Shown in pieces: positions 43,788-52,564 of a stretch of DNA of 64,000 nt (its first letter is position 1; every line of letters starts with the position of its first letter). Under the pieces are notes generated by a model, which made no database searches, was not told the DNA's origin, and saw only the letters and a program-made list of their open reading frames with translations. The position numbers were made by a program, and so were the translations under genes. Origin of the DNA: Flavipsychrobacter sp. (GTDB taxonomy: Bacteria; Bacteroidota; Bacteroidia; Chitinophagales; Chitinophagaceae). The stretch lies in NCBI GenBank assembly GCA_041392855.1, contig JAWKLD010000002.1, forward strand, positions 208,384 through 272,383, given 5' to 3'.

Positions 43788-45386
43788 ATGCTTAAAACAG
43801 ATTTTCTTGTCATTGGTTCGGGAATCGCAGGGTTAACCTTTGCAGTAAAAATTGCGAAACAACATCCTGATAAAACTATCACAATACTAACAAAAGTTAA
43901 TACCGATGAGACCAATACAAAGTATGCTCAAGGCGGTATCGCAGTTGTAAATGATAAAGAACAAGATAGCTTTGATAAGCATATTGAAGACACCCTCATA
44001 TCGGGTGATGGACTTTGCAATAAGGAGGTAGTAGACTTTGTAATAAAAGAAGGACCACAACGATTGGATGAAATAATTAACTGGGGTGTTAATTTTGATA
44101 AAGATAAAGAAGGGGATTATCTTTTAGGTAAAGAGGGTGGACATTCGGAATCCAGAATACTGCACCACAAAGACATTACAGGCTATGAAATAGAACGCGC
44201 TTTAATAGCTGAAGCGCAACAATACAAAAACATACAGATACACAACCATTGGTTTGTTGTTGATATACTGACACAACACCACTTAGGGCATTTGGTTACC
44301 AAGTCAACAAGCAATGTTGAATGTTATGGTGTATATGCACTGAATCTAAAAACAAACGAGATAGAAAAAATACTAGCTGGCATAACTATGATGGCGGCAG
44401 GCGGCGTAGGGCAAGTGTATCGTAGTACTACAAACCCACGCATAGCCACAGGAGATGGCATAGCAATGTTTTACAGGGCTAAAGGGCGAATTGAAAATAT
44501 GGAATTCATTCAATTCCACCCTACAGCACTGCACGAACCGGGAGCCAGTCCTTCCTTCCTAATTACAGAAGCAGTACGCGGAGATGGAGGCATATTGAGG
44601 AATAAACATGGCGAGGCTTTTATGGAACGATATGACCCTAGAAAAGATCTTGCGCCTCGTGATATAGTAGCTCGTGCTATTGATAATGAAATGAAGCTGA
44701 ATGGTACAGAGCATGTATACTTGGACTGTAGCCATATGGATAAGGAAAAGTTCAAGCAACACTTCCCAAACATATTAGCTAAGTGTAATAGTATTGGCAT
44801 TGACGTTTTTAAACAATTAATACCTGTTGCACCAGCCGCGCACTATTGTTGCGGCGGTATAAAAACAGATGTGAATGGCAACACTTCAATAAAACATCTT
44901 TATGCTTGTGGCGAATGTTCTAGTACCGGTTTGCATGGTGCCAATCGACTCGCTTCAAACTCTCTATTAGAAGCAATTGTTTTTGCACATAGATGCGCTG
45001 AAGATGCCGCTAAAAAGATAGATACGACATCTTTTCAAGAGTCAATACCAGACTGGAACGCCCTAGGCACAAGTGAACCAAAAGAAATGATTTTGATCAC
45101 ACAAAGCATAAAAGAGCTACAGCAAGTAATGAGCGACTATGTGGGTATTGTAAGAAATAACATTCGTCTTGAGCGAGCACTAAGCAGACTGGATCTACTT
45201 CATGAAGAAACTGAAGAACTTTACAGAACAACTACAGTATCTCCACAGCTAAGTGAATTACGTAATGCTATTACTGTAGGCTATCTAATTGTAAAAAGTG
45301 CGCAGTTCAGGAAAGAAAGTCGTGGACTACATTATAACACAGACTATCCAGAGAAAAGCCAACTACTGCAAAACATAATACTCTAG
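43788..45386 (+). CDS. nadB: L-aspartate oxidase
   Basis: FAD enzyme that oxidizes L-aspartate to iminoaspartate, the first step of de novo NAD synthesis. FAD motif VIGSGIAGLTFAVK (6-19), active-site region KYAQGGIAVVND (about 45-56), and SRILHHKDITGYEIE. The motif GAMERYDPRKDLAPRDIVARAI-like MERYDPRKDLAPRDIVARAID and HYCCGGIKTDVNGNTSIKHLYACGECSSTGLHGANRLASNSLLE are diagnostic of NadB and related fumarate reductases. 532 residues. nadA and nadC are not in the window. Its stop codon directly abuts that of the convergent ABC gene. Confidence 0.95.
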   Translation: MLKTDFLVIGSGIAGLTFAVKIAKQHPDKTITILTKVNTDETNTKYAQGGIAVVNDKEQDSFDKHIEDTLISGDGLCNKEVVDFVIKEGPQRLDEIINWGVNFDKDKEGDYLLGKEGGHSESRILHHKDITGYEIERALIAEAQQYKNIQIHNHWFVVDILTQHHLGHLVTKSTSNVECYGVYALNLKTNEIEKILAGITMMAAGGVGQVYRSTTNPRIATGDGIAMFYRAKGRIENMEFIQFHPTALHEPGASPSFLITEAVRGDGGILRNKHGEAFMERYDPRKDLAPRDIVARAIDNEMKLNGTEHVYLDCSHMDKEKFKQHFPNILAKCNSIGIDVFKQLIPVAPAAHYCCGGIKTDVNGNTSIKHLYACGECSSTGLHGANRLASNSLLEAIVFAHRCAEDAAKKIDTTSFQESIPDWNALGTSEPKEMILITQSIKELQQVMSDYVGIVRNNIRLERALSRLDLLHEETEELYRTTTVSPQLSELRNAITVGYLIVKSAQFRKESRGLHYNTDYPEKSQLLQNIIL

Positions 45387-47150
45387 TTATACCATAGCTA
45401 CACCGTCTTTACGCTCCCCTATTTGTTGGCGCCACATCGCATAATACAAGCCTTTTTCATTAAGCAAGTAGTCGTGCGTACCAGTTTCTACGATATGTCC
45501 TTTTTCCAGAACATAAATTCTATCGGCATGCATGATAGTAGACAACCTATGCGCTATCATAACCGCAATATGTTCCTTCTGTTCAGAAATTGTTCTTATC
45601 GTTTTAGATATATCTTCTTCTGTTAGTGAGTCTAGTGCCGATGTAGCTTCATCAAAAACTAACAGCTTGGGATTACGCAATAATGCACGAGCTATAGATA
45701 AACGTTGACGCTCACCACCTGAAAGCTTCAAGCCCCCTTCTCCTATTTTTGTATCTATACCATCTTCAGCTCTTGCCAATAAGTTTTCGCATGCTGCTTG
45801 GTGTAATACTTTATTCAATTCCTCAACAGAAGCGTTCGGATTAACAAACAACAAGTTCTCCTTTATAGTGCCAGAAAACAGCTGCGTGTCTTGCGTAACG
45901 AAACCAAGTTGCTGTCTCAGTTCATCATAATCAATGTTGACAGACTTATGATCATTATAATAAACACTACCTTCCTTAGGATGATATAAGCCCACCAATA
46001 GTTTCACAAGCGTTGTTTTACCAGAGCCTGACGGCCCTACAAAGGCTATAGTTTCCCCATTTGACACTTCGAAAGAAATATTGTCCAAAGCAGGCTTTGT
46101 CGCCGAATTATGCTTAAAAGTTACTCCTTCAAAACGTAGCTTCTTAATATCTCCCAACACAACAGGATTCGCAGGTTTTACTTCTACATCTTTTGCAAAA
46201 AGCTCTTTCACATTAGTTAGTGAGGCTTGCGCTTCTCGGTATGAGAGTATTACATTTCCTATTTCTTGTAACGGGCCAAAGATAAAGAAGGTATAAAATT
46301 GCATCGTCACCATCTGTCCAAGTGTCAACTCCTTATGGAAGATGAAATACAAAAGGAAAAACATTATCGTTTGTCGTAAGAAATTCACGAACGTACCTTG
46401 AAAGAAAGATATGGTACGTATGCTTCTGACTTTACGAAGCTCTAAACCTAAAATCTTTATGGTTGTGTTATTTAGTCGCTCCACCTCCTGACCTGTCAAC
46501 CCTAAACTCTTTACTAACTCTATATTTCTTAGCGACTCTGTGGTAGAACCGGCAAGCGCATTAGTTTCAGACAATATGCTCTTTTGTATTGTCTTTATTT
46601 TTTTACTCAATACATTTATCAACAAGCTTAACACTACTGCACCCCCAAAATATATAGCCACCAACCATGAGTTGAGCGAGTAGGCATAGATCATCACAAA
46701 AACAATACCTACAATTGTTGTGAACAATACATTTACGAATACACTAATAAACCTTTCACAATCAGAACGTACCTTTTGTAGTATCGAAAGGGTCTCACCG
46801 CTTCTCTGATCTTCGAACTCTTGGAATGGCAACTGTAATGCATGTTGTAACCCATCTGTATATAACCTAGCCCCAAACTTTTGAATAACAACATTAACAG
46901 TATAATCCTGAAAGGCTTTTGCAATACGCGACACCATTGCCGTACCTATAAGCATAGACAATCCCAAAGCCACACCTTTTATAAACTCTGATTCTGTGTA
47001 CTTATCAGGTTGCTTTGCAAAAGGATCAATAATGTATTGACCGAAAATATAAGGGTCTAATAAAGAGAAAATTTGATTAATAGCTGCCAGTACAAGGGCA
47101 AGCACAATTAACCATTTATATCGACTTAAATATTGTAGCAGTAATTTCAT
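45387..47150 (-). CDS. ABC transporter, fused permease/ATP-binding exporter
   Basis: 587-residue half-transporter. The N-terminal ABC type-1 membrane domain (about 1-310) has six transmembrane segments. The nucleotide-binding domain has Walker A GPSGSGKTTL (about 378-387), Q-loop QQLGFVTQDTQLFSG, signature LSGGERQRLSIARALL, Walker B KLLVFDEATSALD and H-loop IAHRLST. Type I exporter of lipids, peptides or drugs; substrate unknown. It likely works as a homodimer. Single gene, convergent with nadB. Confidence 0.93.
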   Translation of the reverse strand: MKLLLQYLSRYKWLIVLALVLAAINQIFSLLDPYIFGQYIIDPFAKQPDKYTESEFIKGVALGLSMLIGTAMVSRIAKAFQDYTVNVVIQKFGARLYTDGLQHALQLPFQEFEDQRSGETLSILQKVRSDCERFISVFVNVLFTTIVGIVFVMIYAYSLNSWLVAIYFGGAVVLSLLINVLSKKIKTIQKSILSETNALAGSTTESLRNIELVKSLGLTGQEVERLNNTTIKILGLELRKVRSIRTISFFQGTFVNFLRQTIMFFLLYFIFHKELTLGQMVTMQFYTFFIFGPLQEIGNVILSYREAQASLTNVKELFAKDVEVKPANPVVLGDIKKLRFEGVTFKHNSATKPALDNISFEVSNGETIAFVGPSGSGKTTLVKLLVGLYHPKEGSVYYNDHKSVNIDYDELRQQLGFVTQDTQLFSGTIKENLLFVNPNASVEELNKVLHQAACENLLARAEDGIDTKIGEGGLKLSGGERQRLSIARALLRNPKLLVFDEATSALDSLTEEDISKTIRTISEQKEHIAVMIAHRLSTIMHADRIYVLEKGHIVETGTHDYLLNEKGLYYAMWRQQIGERKDGVAMV

Positions 47151-47228
47151 TGGTATCTAATCAGCAAAAAGCAAAGGTAACAGCTTCTGACATATTGATG
47201 TCAATACACGAGTAAGATATTTCTATAG

Positions 47229-48959
47229 TTATGAGGAACCCGCATTATCCATACTATTAGCCTTTCTTGCAGCTAGTTTTTCGGCAGGTGTAGGTTTTCT
47301 TACCCATGAATTATTGTATGGCTTGAATGCTTTACTATCAAGTATTTCTTTTAAGGTTACTTTGCCTTCCATATATCCACCGAGGGCTTTATAGGCTACT
47401 TTATTTTCTTCTTTAAAGATTAAGAGTGCGGCATTAGCTCCTGCTTTTGTTGCTATAGGCACTCCTCCTCCAAGCTCTGCCCAGTGCCCACCTAGCAATA
47501 AATGCTTTATAGGTGTTTTATAATGCGCTACTTTACTTTGCATATTTTTCTTACCTGGCCTTGCCCCCATCATCGTACCACCTCTATTACTTGTATATCT
47601 ATAGTGTGTAACAGGTGTTGCTACATCATAAAACAAGATGTGCTCCTTCAAGTTAGATGCAACTTCTTTGGAAACTCTATTTATTATTGCTTCTGCTATT
47701 TTAAACTTATTGGCCTTGTAGGCTTCTCCCCTTATGTAATTGCCTTTTTCGTCTTTCTCCGTCTCCCATTCATTATACTGACTCATTAAAGCAGGCATAA
47801 ATAAGGTAAGTGTTCCCTGACCTTCGGGAGCAAGAGTTTTATCTCTATGAGAAGGCGCCAATATGATAATTTCGCTTTTTTCAGGATCTCCTGCCCCATC
47901 ATCGTCTCTCGTAGTAGCTTCACTACTTATATGCACCATTTCTTCACCAAACCCTAGAGCACTTGGGGGGCAATCTAACGCTATAGATACTGTTACTGAT
48001 GAAGCATATAGCTCTGCATCTTTCAGTCTATCTTTTAACTTCTGCGGGATCGCATCAGCAGGTAACATCTTTTCATAAAGCGTTTCAACATCGCAAGCTG
48101 CCACTACATATTTGCTGGATACGGTGTACTCCTTGCCCCTACATTCAAACCGTACACCTTTAGCTTGTTTATCTTCTAACAAGACTTCTTTTACATCACA
48201 TTTGAAGAATAGATCATTACCGAAATAAGTTATTACATGTTGTAACCACTCTGGTATAGCTTGCCCGCCTCCCTCAGGAGGACTTTGAAAGTCTTTATAA
48301 TATGCCCAACCAATAGGCACTAAACAACCTAATAGTTCTGCCTCGGATGAAAATATTTTTTGCAACCCTTCATCTTTGAAAAACTTGTCCAGTCCTTTTT
48401 GCATCCCTTTGTCACCCTTATATGTGATGTAGGGAATGAAGGGCAAAGCAAACTGTAATAATCGGAATTTATTGGCCAACCGTTTTAGAGGTGACATTGT
48501 TTCTTCTGACCTGAATATATTTCCGAAGTTCTTGAACGACTTTCCTATCTTCTTTGCAGCTTTAAAAAACTTAATAATCCCGGCCTTACTATTAGGATAT
48601 TCTTCTATTAGCTGATCTCTCCATTGGTCTGGATCATCGGTTAAAATATAGTCATGTTTATCCCCTTTGTAAAGCTTTATTCTTTTTTGAACTACCGCCT
48701 TCGGATAGTCATTACCAATAGCTGCAAACACTTTTGTAACCAAGCCATCAGGGCCGTATTGATTCAACCAATGTATTGCAGTATCGAAACGAAAATCTTT
48801 TCTTCTAAAACCTGCGAGGTACCCCCCTGCATGAGGTTCTTTTTCAAGCACACAAACTGACAATCCCGCCTTACTCAGTAGTGCTGCAGTTGTTAGGCCT
48901 CCAACTCCGGCACCTATTACTACTACATCGTAACTTGGTTTCAATTCAATTTTCTGCAT
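47229..48959 (-). CDS. FAD-dependent oxidoreductase of the CrtI/carotenoid isomerase-like family
   Basis: 576 residues. Rossmann FAD motif VVVIGAGVGGLTTAALLSKAG (12-32), then EKEPHAGGYLAGF (about 40-52) and FDTAIHWL, which match phytoene desaturase and retinol saturase relatives. The C-terminal FAD-binding element is HLLLGGHWAELGGGVPIATKAGANAA. The family includes carotene desaturases, carotenoid isomerases and all-trans-retinol 13,14-reductase; no other carotenoid gene lies nearby (no phytoene synthase), so substrate is open. It is followed by no partner on the same strand within about 80 bp; the ABC gene downstream may be co-transcribed. Confidence 0.86.
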   Translation of the reverse strand: MQKIELKPSYDVVVIGAGVGGLTTAALLSKAGLSVCVLEKEPHAGGYLAGFRRKDFRFDTAIHWLNQYGPDGLVTKVFAAIGNDYPKAVVQKRIKLYKGDKHDYILTDDPDQWRDQLIEEYPNSKAGIIKFFKAAKKIGKSFKNFGNIFRSEETMSPLKRLANKFRLLQFALPFIPYITYKGDKGMQKGLDKFFKDEGLQKIFSSEAELLGCLVPIGWAYYKDFQSPPEGGGQAIPEWLQHVITYFGNDLFFKCDVKEVLLEDKQAKGVRFECRGKEYTVSSKYVVAACDVETLYEKMLPADAIPQKLKDRLKDAELYASSVTVSIALDCPPSALGFGEEMVHISSEATTRDDDGAGDPEKSEIIILAPSHRDKTLAPEGQGTLTLFMPALMSQYNEWETEKDEKGNYIRGEAYKANKFKIAEAIINRVSKEVASNLKEHILFYDVATPVTHYRYTSNRGGTMMGARPGKKNMQSKVAHYKTPIKHLLLGGHWAELGGGVPIATKAGANAALLIFKEENKVAYKALGGYMEGKVTLKEILDSKAFKPYNNSWVRKPTPAEKLAARKANSMDNAGSS

Positions 48960-48976
48960 AAGGGGAAAGAAAGATA

Positions 48977-49405
48977 CTAATTATCTACAAACGTTGAGTA
49001 TAAACGTTTGGCCACGATCTTATCTATTGGCAAACTAAATGTATCTTCTGTTATGTCTGCTATTTTCAACCAGTAACTATATTCATTTTCATTATTGTTG
49101 ACGATATAGCTAACCTGTTCTTTTGCTTTTACCCAATAATAAATACTGATCACTTGAGAACTATCAAAAGCTGAAGGCTGAAAGAAATCGGTAGTATAAA
49201 AATGCTCTAAAACATCTATCTCTATGTTCAGCTCTTCTTTCCATTCTCGCTTCAAACCGTCAATAGCACCTTCTCCCAGTTCCATACCACCTCCGGGGAA
49301 CTTCAGGTATTTATTTCCTCTTATTGTTTCTTCACTCACCAATACTCTTCCGTCTTGTACCCATATACCGTACACTCTTATATTGAAACGGGTGGGTAAA
49401 GCCAT
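48977..49405 (-). CDS. NUDIX hydrolase
   Basis: 142 residues, single NUDIX fold. The NUDIX box GGGMELGEGAIDGLKREWKEELNI (about residues 38-61) fits GX5EX7REUXEEXGU with metal-binding glutamates at the REWKEE positions. Members hydrolyse nucleoside-diphosphate derivatives, such as oxidized nucleotides or sugar nucleotides; the specific substrate is unknown. It lies 4 bp downstream of corA and 17 bp upstream of the CrtI-like gene on the same strand, so the three may form one transcript. Confidence 0.88.
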   Translation of the reverse strand: MALPTRFNIRVYGIWVQDGRVLVSEETIRGNKYLKFPGGGMELGEGAIDGLKREWKEELNIEIDVLEHFYTTDFFQPSAFDSSQVISIYYWVKAKEQVSYIVNNNENEYSYWLKIADITEDTFSLPIDKIVAKRLYSTFVDN

Positions 49406-49409
49406 AAGT

Positions 49410-50351
49410 TTAGAACCAGCGTTTTTTGTTAAAGTAAAGTGTCATAACAACTGACACAATTATTGATAGCACTACAGGGATCGCAAAACTGTACATGCCT
49501 TTCTCGTAAGGGATATCTACATTCATGCCATAGAAACTGGCGATCAATGTAGGTAGAGAAATAAGAATTGTAATACTGGTCAAACGTTTCATGACCATGT
49601 TCATATTGTTATTGATGATGCTGGCAAAAGCATCCATTGTACTACTCAAGATATTAGTATATGTGTTGGCCATCTCCAAAGCTTGAGAAAACTCAATGAT
49701 CAAGTCACCTAAGAATTCTAACTCTTCTTCGTCACAATTTAAAAAATTGGTTCGTTCCATCTTCATCAACAGCAACTCATTGCTACGCAGTGCAGTCACA
49801 AAATACACTAGGCTTTTTTGCACACGCATTAAGTAGAGGAGCTCTTCATTCCTGTTAGAATCATAAAGTTTTTGCTCCAAAATATTACGACGGTGATTGA
49901 TGTCTTTCAACACCTCCATAAAGTCCATTACTACCTTCTCGAATATCTTAAGCACCATCATATTAGGGCGCTCCGGGTGGCGCTTGGCAAAGGTGTTAAG
50001 AAACCTGCGTATAGCTACATTCTCAAAAGAGTTAACTGTAATGACCTGATTCCGTTCTGTTTTAATTATAGAGATAGGAATGGTAACATAATCCGCATCA
50101 CTTTCATTCAACGACTTGTTTTCTACAGGTGTTTTCAAAATCACCAACTTCACCCCATCTTCTTCTTCATAACGTGCACGCTCCTCTATATCCAGAGTAT
50201 CTGTAAGCAGGTCTCTAGGAATATTTAGATTTTCTGATAGTTGGTTAATCTCATTTTCCTGAAAAGGGGGCGTGACATTAATCCAATTAGCACCTTCAGC
50301 ATGCTCTATCTCCGATGTTTGGTGGTTGATATTTTTGAAATATTGTACCAT
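49410..50351 (-). CDS. CorA family divalent cation transporter
   Basis: 313 residues. Large acidic cytoplasmic N-terminal domain, a long helix with coiled-coil character (about 140-250), and two C-terminal transmembrane helices. The pore-loop signature YGMN (in IASFYGMNVDIPYEKGM, about residues 270-285) marks the Mg2+ selectivity filter. Forms a pentameric magnesium (or cobalt/nickel) channel in the inner membrane. It is divergent from fbp and precedes the NUDIX gene by 4 bp. Confidence 0.93.
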   Translation of the reverse strand: MVQYFKNINHQTSEIEHAEGANWINVTPPFQENEINQLSENLNIPRDLLTDTLDIEERARYEEEDGVKLVILKTPVENKSLNESDADYVTIPISIIKTERNQVITVNSFENVAIRRFLNTFAKRHPERPNMMVLKIFEKVVMDFMEVLKDINHRRNILEQKLYDSNRNEELLYLMRVQKSLVYFVTALRSNELLLMKMERTNFLNCDEEELEFLGDLIIEFSQALEMANTYTNILSSTMDAFASIINNNMNMVMKRLTSITILISLPTLIASFYGMNVDIPYEKGMYSFAIPVVLSIIVSVVMTLYFNKKRWF

Positions 50352-50462
50352 TCTTGATGCTATCTTGAGCTTTACAAAGGTAGTAGGTATCTGTTAATAT
50401 GGAAACCTTTCTCGATTTTTGCCACATTATATAACATAATCGTAAAAAAGCCTACTGTTTAT

Positions 50463-50470
50463 TACTTTTG
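50463..50470 (+). promoter_or_regulatory. Bacteroidota -7 element of fbp
   Basis: TACTTTTG matches TAnnTTTG and lies 25 bp before the fbp ATG. No good -33 TTG is seen. Confidence 0.5.
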
Positions 50471-50495
50471 CTGCATTATTTATACATAAGATATT

Positions 50496-51503
50496 ATGAA
50501 TCCGGAAAGAAAATTAATGACCTTGGATGAGTTTACTATCCAAGAAACCAGAAAGTTTCCTAATGCAACAGGTGAATTATCTGCTATACTACGAGATATC
50601 GGCATTGCTTGCAAAATCATCAACCAACAGGTGCTAAAAGCAGGTCTTGTAGATATATTAGGCGCTCAAGGCTCTACTAATGTGCAAGGTGAGGAGCAAA
50701 TGAAACTTGATGTTTATTCTGATGAGGCATTAATAAATGTACTAAGAGGTAGTGCTGATTGTGCAGGTATTGCTTCGGAAGAAAACGATGACTTTATCGC
50801 ATTCGACGACCCATATTCTATAAATAGCAAATATGTTGTTCTTTTCGACCCATTAGACGGCTCTTCTAATATTGATGTTAATGCCTCTATAGGTACCATT
50901 TTCTCTATATACAAGCGTGTGAGCCCTCTAGGGGCTCCATGTACTGCAGAGGACTTTTTGCAACCAGGTAACAAGCTAATGGCTGCCGGTTATGTGATCT
51001 ATGGAAGTAGTACTATGCTGGTATACGCTACTAAACTTGGTGCCAACGGTTTTACACTGGAGCCTTCAATTGGTGAATTCTGCTTATCTCACAGAAACCT
51101 AAAATGTAAAGAGGACGGAAAGATATATTCGATCAACCAAGGTAACACTTGTAAGCTTGATAATAAGATGAAAGCTTATCTAGACTATTGTATGGAAGAA
51201 GATAAGGAGACTGGTCGTCCTTACTCTCATAGATACATAGGGTCTATGGTTGCAGACCTTCACCGCACGCTTATCAAAGGAGGCATATTTATGTATCCAG
51301 CGGACATTAAAAACCCAAATGGTAAACTACGCTTACAATACGAGTGCAACCCTATGAGCTTTTTAGTGGAAGCTGCAGGCGGAGTAGCTACCACAGGCAA
51401 AGAAAGAATACTGGATATCGAACCTACAGAGCTTCACCAACGTGTACCTATTTTTATAGGCTCTAAAAACATGGTAGAAAAGGCTGTAGAAATGATCAAC
51501 TAA
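50496..51503 (+). CDS. fbp: Class I fructose-1,6-bisphosphatase
   Basis: Gluconeogenic phosphatase of 335 residues, the typical length. The metal-binding signature VLFDPLDGSSNIDVN (about 114-128) is intact, as are EENDDFIAF (about 96-104) and the substrate-binding YSHRYIGSMVADLHRTLIKGGIFMYP (about 244-269) and PMSFLVEAAGGVATTG. Cytoplasmic. It has its own promoter and terminator. Confidence 0.97.
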   Translation: MNPERKLMTLDEFTIQETRKFPNATGELSAILRDIGIACKIINQQVLKAGLVDILGAQGSTNVQGEEQMKLDVYSDEALINVLRGSADCAGIASEENDDFIAFDDPYSINSKYVVLFDPLDGSSNIDVNASIGTIFSIYKRVSPLGAPCTAEDFLQPGNKLMAAGYVIYGSSTMLVYATKLGANGFTLEPSIGEFCLSHRNLKCKEDGKIYSINQGNTCKLDNKMKAYLDYCMEEDKETGRPYSHRYIGSMVADLHRTLIKGGIFMYPADIKNPNGKLRLQYECNPMSFLVEAAGGVATTGKERILDIEPTELHQRVPIFIGSKNMVEKAVEMIN

Positions 51504-51526
51504 CACAGTTATTAATTATCATATTT

Positions 51527-51561
51527 TAAGCCCCGTTTTTGTTAACGGGGCTTATTTTTTT
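51527..51561 (+). terminator. Terminator after fbp
   Basis: TAAGCCCCGTT-TTTGTT-AACGGGGCTTA, an 11-bp stem, followed by seven T residues. Confidence 0.95.
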
Positions 51562-51573
51562 GGAAAACTAATC

Positions 51574-51609
51574 CGTTAATTAGATATTTGTCTAAATACC
51601 TAATTAACG
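51574..51609. promoter_or_regulatory. 36-bp palindromic operator at the start of sdpR
   Basis: CGTTAATTAG at 51574-51583 is complementary to CTAATTAACG at 51600-51609, and inner TATTT (51585-51589) to AAATA (51594-51598). Outside the central 4 bases only one pair (51584/51599) mismatches. The last base is the first base of the GTG start. It includes a -7-like GATATTTG. Likely the autorepressor operator. Confidence 0.7.
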
Positions 51610-51911
51610 TGAATACATTATTCAAAGCATTAAATGATCAAACAAGAAGGGAAATCCTTGAATTGTTGAAGGAAAAAGATATGACTGCAGGAGAAATTGC
51701 GGAACAGTTCGATATATCTAAACCTAGTATATCTCACCACCTTGACATACTAAAACAAGCAGAACTTGTCACCTCTGACAAACAAGGACAATATATCTAC
51801 TATTCACTCAATACAACAGTTGTAGGCGAGATATTAAAATGGGTCATCCAACTTCAAAAAACAGAGGTTTCTTCAAAATATAATATCCATGGCATCAAAA
51901 AACTTTCTTAA
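51609..51911 (+). CDS. SdpR-like ArsR-family autorepressor
   Basis: 100 residues from GTG at 51609 (MNTLFKALNDQTRREILELL, the SdpR-type N-terminus). Winged-helix HTH_5 fold: MTAGEIAEQFDISKPSISHHLDILKQAELV is the recognition region, then the wing SDKQGQYIYYSLN. No metal-binding Cys cluster of ArsR/SmtB is present, as expected for SdpR. In Bacillus, SdpR represses sdpRI and is released by membrane-bound SdpI. A TTG seven codons upstream could also start the frame but lies inside the palindrome. It overlaps sdpI by 23 bp. Confidence 0.85.
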   Translation: MNTLFKALNDQTRREILELLKEKDMTAGEIAEQFDISKPSISHHLDILKQAELVTSDKQGQYIYYSLNTTVVGEILKWVIQLQKTEVSSKYNIHGIKKLS

Positions 51912-52563
51912 ACATTTTCCCATACTGCTCATATCTATACTTCCTTTTGGGTACCTATTAGCAATATGGAATAGCCTTCCTGAAAAAATAGCAATACACT
52001 ATAACATGAAAGGGGAAGTAGACCGTTATGGAAGTAGCTTAGAGTTGGTTTTTGTAACACTGTTGCTTACAGTAATAGGCATAGGAACCTATATTCTATT
52101 GACCAATATTCATAAAATAGATCCTAAAAGGGCAAAGTCTGTTCAGGTAAATACTTACAATAAGATAGCTAGTGGTATTGTACTCTTCACCTCAATAATA
52201 AACCTTGTTATTATCATTAATGGTGCTAATCCAGAATCTTCTATAGCCAATAAGGTAGTACTACCTAGCATAGGTTTCTTATTCATGTTTTTAGGCAACT
52301 ATATGTACACCATTAAGCCCAATCACTTTGTAGGCATACGGGTACCTTGGACATTAGAAAGCGACACCAATTGGAAAAAAACGCACCAGCTTGGAGGAAA
52401 ATTATTTTTTCTAGGTGGCTTAACTATTACGATAGTAGCACTTGTAGCTCCATTTCAGGTAGCCAGTATAGTAATGCTCATTATTATTACGGTTATCAGT
52501 ATTGCTGCCGTATATTACTCCTATTCAATTTTTAAGAGCGAGTCTAAATCAAAAAACATCTAG
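51889..52563 (+). CDS. SdpI family membrane protein (DUF1648)
   Basis: 224 residues with about six transmembrane segments (about 9-27, 54-72, 91-110, 124-141, 168-188, 194-213). The DUF1648 signature LPEKIAIHYNMKGEVDRYGS (about 30-49) and the SdpI motif HFVGIRVPWTLESDTNWKKTHQLGGKLF (about 145-172) are clear. In Bacillus, SdpI gives immunity to the SdpC toxin and sequesters SdpR at the membrane. Here no sdpABC genes are nearby. It overlaps sdpR by 23 bp and precedes the hydrolase by 1 bp. Confidence 0.9.
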   Translation: MASKNFLKHFPILLISILPFGYLLAIWNSLPEKIAIHYNMKGEVDRYGSSLELVFVTLLLTVIGIGTYILLTNIHKIDPKRAKSVQVNTYNKIASGIVLFTSIINLVIIINGANPESSIANKVVLPSIGFLFMFLGNYMYTIKPNHFVGIRVPWTLESDTNWKKTHQLGGKLFFLGGLTITIVALVAPFQVASIVMLIIITVISIAAVYYSYSIFKSESKSKNI

Positions 52564-52564
52564 T

